Part shown: piece by piece, positions 62,381 to 64,000 of the stretch
How positions within the stretch are numbered: position 1 is the first letter of the stretch
Layout of the letters: each line of letters opens with the position of its first letter
Source: Lysobacter sp.
GTDB taxonomy: Bacteria; Pseudomonadota; Gammaproteobacteria; Xanthomonadales; Xanthomonadaceae
Reading direction: 5' to 3'
DNA length: 64,000 bases
Assembly (NCBI GenBank): GCA_011526085.1
Contig: WYBC01000008.1
Location: forward strand, 36,724-100,723
Notes under the pieces: model-generated
Seen by the model: only the letters and a program-made list of their open reading frames with translations
Databases searched by the model: none
What the model was told of the DNA's origin: nothing
Translations under genes and position numbers: made by a program

Positions 62381-62491
62381 GCCTAACGCCTGAGTTAAGC
62401 CGCCCGCAGCGGGGTGGCGGTCACGTGCTAGCGTAGCGCAGGCACGTGGCCGACGCCACGATGCGGGGTCGGCTTGAACGAATTGTTAGGC
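62381..62491 (-). repeat. attC site F (111 bp)
   Basis: Long-type attC of cassette 7. Cores GCCTAAC (62381-62387) and GTTAGGC (62485-62491). One base shorter than sites A, E and I in the central region. Confidence 0.93.
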
Positions 62492-62887
62492 GGCGCCCTC
62501 ATGCAAGATGAGCTGCTGTGATGCACGCAACTCTCTATGTTGATGCGAGCCATCCGGCATTGAGACTTGCACAGAGATCTTTGCTGAGACTTCGTAGGCG
62601 CCAGGGACCAACCCGCTTGGATTCTCTTCATGTTCCAGAGCATCGACCGTGAGGACAACCTCGGTGCCAGCGGTGATCAAGTGTTCTATGCCAGGAAGGC
62701 AAGTAATGTTCTTGACGTATCCAACAATCATTTCGGTGTCCGCCTTGTTCTTGACGAGGCAGGTGGTCGCCTTGATAGAGCCCAAGATTGTCGTGTCTTC
62801 TTCGAAGGCAACGTGGTATCGGAATGGCAGCGATCGCGCTGCGGCCAGATACGAAAAACCTTCCACGAGAGAGACTGAGAGTTGCAT
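62486..62887 (-). CDS. Cassette gene 7: hypothetical beta-rich protein
   Basis: A 133-residue soluble protein, start ATG 62887. Repeated strand pattern (TTILGSIKATTCLVKNKADT; VVLTVDALEHEENPSGLVPG; VSAKISVQVSMPDGSHQHRE) suggests a beta-sandwich. Two cysteines (TTCLV and ITCLPG). Ends LHEGAA-TAA in the attC core. Not recognised. Confidence 0.72.
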   Translation of the reverse strand: MQLSVSLVEGFSYLAAARSLPFRYHVAFEEDTTILGSIKATTCLVKNKADTEMIVGYVKNITCLPGIEHLITAGTEVVLTVDALEHEENPSGLVPGAYEVSAKISVQVSMPDGSHQHRELRASQQLILHEGAA

Positions 62888-62895
62888 TGAGGGCT

Positions 62896-63300
62896 CTACT
62901 GCCGCCTAACGCCTGAGTTAAGCCGCGCCGAACTCGGCAGACGGGAGCCAGTATTGCTCGCACTCCAGCAAGTTTCAACGAAGCCGAGATACGGCGTCGG
63001 CTTGAACGAGTAGTTAGGCGCGAAGGACGCCGGCGAGAGTGAAGCCCTGACGAGCAGGCCGAAAAGCCGAAGCTCGGATACCTGAGCGCACCCAGCGAAC
63101 TGTCCGCCGGTCGTCATCGAAGTGACGCCATCTGGGGCAGGGATGCCGACCGTGAGCCGGCCAGTGCCTCCGAAGCCGAGGACCGCAACGCATGTGACGC
63201 CTGAGCGCGCATTGAGCGCTTGCCGAAGTGACAACGCGCCGGGAGCGTGTCCGAAGAGCACAACTGACCGAAGCCAGTGAATTGCATTTGCGGGCAACAC
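62896..63300 (-). CDS. Cassette 8: doubtful reading frame, possibly non-coding cassette
   Basis: The cassette between sites G and H (about 300 bp) has only one open frame of size, GTG at 63300, 134 codons, running through attC G to stop at 62896. About 94 residues precede the attC; then it continues APNYSFKPTPYLGF in the common tail frame. There is no good ribosome site and the sequence has no recognisable motif (NARSGVTCVAVLGFGGTGRL). A cassette without a gene is possible; some carry promoters or small RNAs. Confidence 0.3.
   Translation of the reverse strand: MLPANAIHWLRSVVLFGHAPGALSLRQALNARSGVTCVAVLGFGGTGRLTVGIPAPDGVTSMTTGGQFAGCAQVSELRLFGLLVRASLSPASFAPNYSFKPTPYLGFVETCWSASNTGSRLPSSARLNSGVRRQ
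62904..63019 (-). repeat. attC site G (116 bp, diverged)
   Basis: The longest and most divergent site, of cassette 8. Cores GCCTAAC (62904-62910) and GTTAGGC (63013-63019); the inner arm reads CTTGAACGAGTA and the centre has GTATTGCTCGCACTCCAG in place of the usual palindrome. Confidence 0.88.
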
Positions 63301-63321
63301 AACTAGAGAAGGCTTTTCACC

Positions 63322-63381
63322 GCCTAACGCCTGAATTAAGCCGCGCCGCGAAGCGGCGTCGGCTTGAATGAATTGTTAGGG
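63322..63381 (-). repeat. attC site H (60 bp)
   Basis: Short-type attC of cassette 9. Cores GCCTAAC (63322-63328) and GTTAGGG (63375-63381). The final G differs from the consensus Y, and the matching start of cassette 9 (TTAGGG at site I) differs likewise, so the mismatch travels with the cassette. Confidence 0.92.
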
Positions 63382-63833
63382 CGAAAAGCGATGCGGTCAC
63401 TGGGTTCTACCGCATCCTGCAATTTGCGAAGTGCCGCGATTGAGACTGAGTACAAATTGGTCTTTGTCCGAGTGCGATTCGCTACGGCCTGTCTAGCAAT
63501 TGTGCCCGGGCCATTGAAAATCTCGACAAAGCTCCCGTCAGCGTTGATCTTTACGGCGATGTAGTAGTCCGGGGTGTGGTCGCAGGGGAAGGTGACGTGG
63601 CCTTTCATAGTGGCTTTGATCTGCACTGACCTGCCAGTGGAACAAACCGCATCGTGGTGATGCTGAAGCCCTTCTAGGAGCTTCAGGTCGTATGCCTCTT
63701 CTACGAGGATCTCACCAATGTCTCCGACCAAGCGGCCGTCGAGGGTGAACCGTTTGTGCGGATAGGTGTGACAGAGCTGCGCGACTATAGCGAGCATCTG
63801 TTTTACAGCCTCGGGAATGCTGATTTGTGTCAT
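63336..63833 (-). CDS. Cassette gene 9: PD-(D/E)XK-like protein with attC-encoded tail
   Basis: A 165-residue soluble protein, start ATG 63833. LVGDIGEILVEEAYDLKLLE followed by HHHDAVCSTGRSVQIKAT gives E-x(n)-D-x(n)-QxK, the layout of a PD-(D/E)XK nuclease core in which Q replaces E, and then the beta-hairpin HTPDYYIAVKINADGSFVEI. The last residues PNNSFKPTPLRGAA come from attC H. DUF6998-like proteins look similar; no methylase or partner is near. The fold is an inference and activity untested. Confidence 0.65.
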   Translation of the reverse strand: MTQISIPEAVKQMLAIVAQLCHTYPHKRFTLDGRLVGDIGEILVEEAYDLKLLEGLQHHHDAVCSTGRSVQIKATMKGHVTFPCDHTPDYYIAVKINADGSFVEIFNGPGTIARQAVANRTRTKTNLYSVSIAALRKLQDAVEPSDRIAFRPNNSFKPTPLRGAA

Positions 63834-63837
63834 TGCG

Positions 63838-63949
63838 CCCTAACGCCTGAGTTAAGCCGCCCCGCAGCGGGGTGGCGGACGCGTGCTAGCGTAGCGCAGG
63901 CACGTGGCCGACGCCACGATGCGGGGTCGGCTTGAACGACTTGTTAGGC
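63838..63949 (-). repeat. attC site I (112 bp)
   Basis: Long-type attC of the partial cassette 10. Cores CCCTAAC (63838-63844), matching the start of cassette 9, and GTTAGGC (63943-63949). Confidence 0.93.
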
Positions 63950-64000
63950 CTCTGTCCGGTCGCCTAGACTCGCGCCCCACATCACAGCACATGCAAACGC
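63944..64000 (-). CDS. Cassette gene 10, 3' end only
   Basis: The last 18 codons of a frame entering from the right edge; it reads FACAVMWGASLGDRTEA and stops at the TAA of the attC core, as in cassettes 1, 2, 3, 5 and 7. Too short to identify. Confidence 0.5.
   Translation of the reverse strand, partial: AFACAVMWGASLGDRTEA

Larger units (their letters stand above)
59374..64000 (-). mobile_element. Distal part of a chromosomal integron (gene-cassette array)
   Basis: Nine complete attC sites plus one remnant separate cassettes all oriented leftward. Each attC reads, on the minus strand, GCCTAACAATTC-(A/G)TTCAAGCCG ... CGGCTTAA-(C/T)TCAGGCGTTAGGC, the R''/L'' and L'/R' layout of the aadA-type sites. 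Recombination boundaries (G^TTAGGC) match at both ends of each cassette. Sequence is lower in GC than the core genome. By rule the integrase (intI) and attI lie upstream of the first cassette, that is, to the right of 64000. Homogeneous sites suggest a resident, not a mobile, integron, as known in Xanthomonas. Confidence 0.93.

Noticed and set aside
63114..63302. Alternative 62-codon frame in cassette 8
   Set aside because: TTG start, no ribosome site, and it is no better supported than the longer doubtful frame.
59877..63949. Regular repeats that could be taken for a CRISPR array
   Set aside because: Spacing is irregular and gene-sized, and repeats have integron attC cores; no cas genes.

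Overview
The window is high-GC chromosome whose gene content and order (lepA-lepB-DUF4845-rnc-era-recO; rpoE-rseA-mucD type protease; miaA-hfq-hflX-hflKC-DUF2065; pyrG-kdsA-eno-ftsB-ispD-ispF-truD-surE-pcm-nlpD) point to a gammaproteobacterium of the Xanthomonadaceae (Lysobacter/Luteimonas/Xanthomonas relatives). Most of it is dense housekeeping sequence with many 4-bp ATGA/GTGA start-stop overlaps. I found no tRNA, rRNA, insertion sequence, CRISPR array or prophage.

Layout. 1-12.5 kb: a partial AsmA/YdbH-like envelope gene, a receiver-Hpt protein, then a leftward block from the sigma-E system (rpoE, rseA, Do protease) through lepA, lepB, rnc, era and recO. A sigma-E type promoter lies just upstream of rpoE. 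12.7-17.4 kb: rightward fatty-acid oxidation fusion protein, a broken Doc/Fic toxin fragment and a CPA1 antiporter. 17.5-27.3 kb: purA with a duplicated 3' tail beside it, a five-repeat secreted putative glycosidase lodged between purA and the hfl operon, and hflC-hflK-hflX-hfq-miaA. 27.3-32.6 kb: putP, a membrane alkane hydroxylase (alkB) and a 783-residue lipoprotein with one CxxCH heme site. 32.6-32.9 kb: a gene-free convergent gap holding a cluster of DnaA-box-like 9-mers. 32.9-59 kb: folP, ftsH, rlmE, a copper-type TonB receptor with a DUF2946 partner, endonuclease-family lipoprotein, nlpD-yqaA-pcm-surE, truD-ispF-ispD-ftsB, eno, kdsA, pyrG and parE.

59.37-64 kb is the outstanding accessory element: the distal end of a chromosomal integron. 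Nine complete attC sites (six of about 111-116 bp, three of exactly 60 bp) separate cassettes that are all read leftward, plus one truncated attC at the left end. Base composition is visibly lower in GC than the rest. The integrase and attI must lie to the right of the window. The cassette products are mostly unknown: a DUF5071 protein, two small membrane proteins, a PD-(D/E)XK-like protein and several orphans. Most cassette genes borrow their stop codon, or their last residues, from the attC site.

Candidate novelty: the cassette array; the heme lipoprotein resembling the hydrazine-synthase alpha family; the five-repeat/TIM-barrel secreted protein; and the DnaA-box cluster far from any visible dnaA. 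All functions are inferred from sequence reading only.
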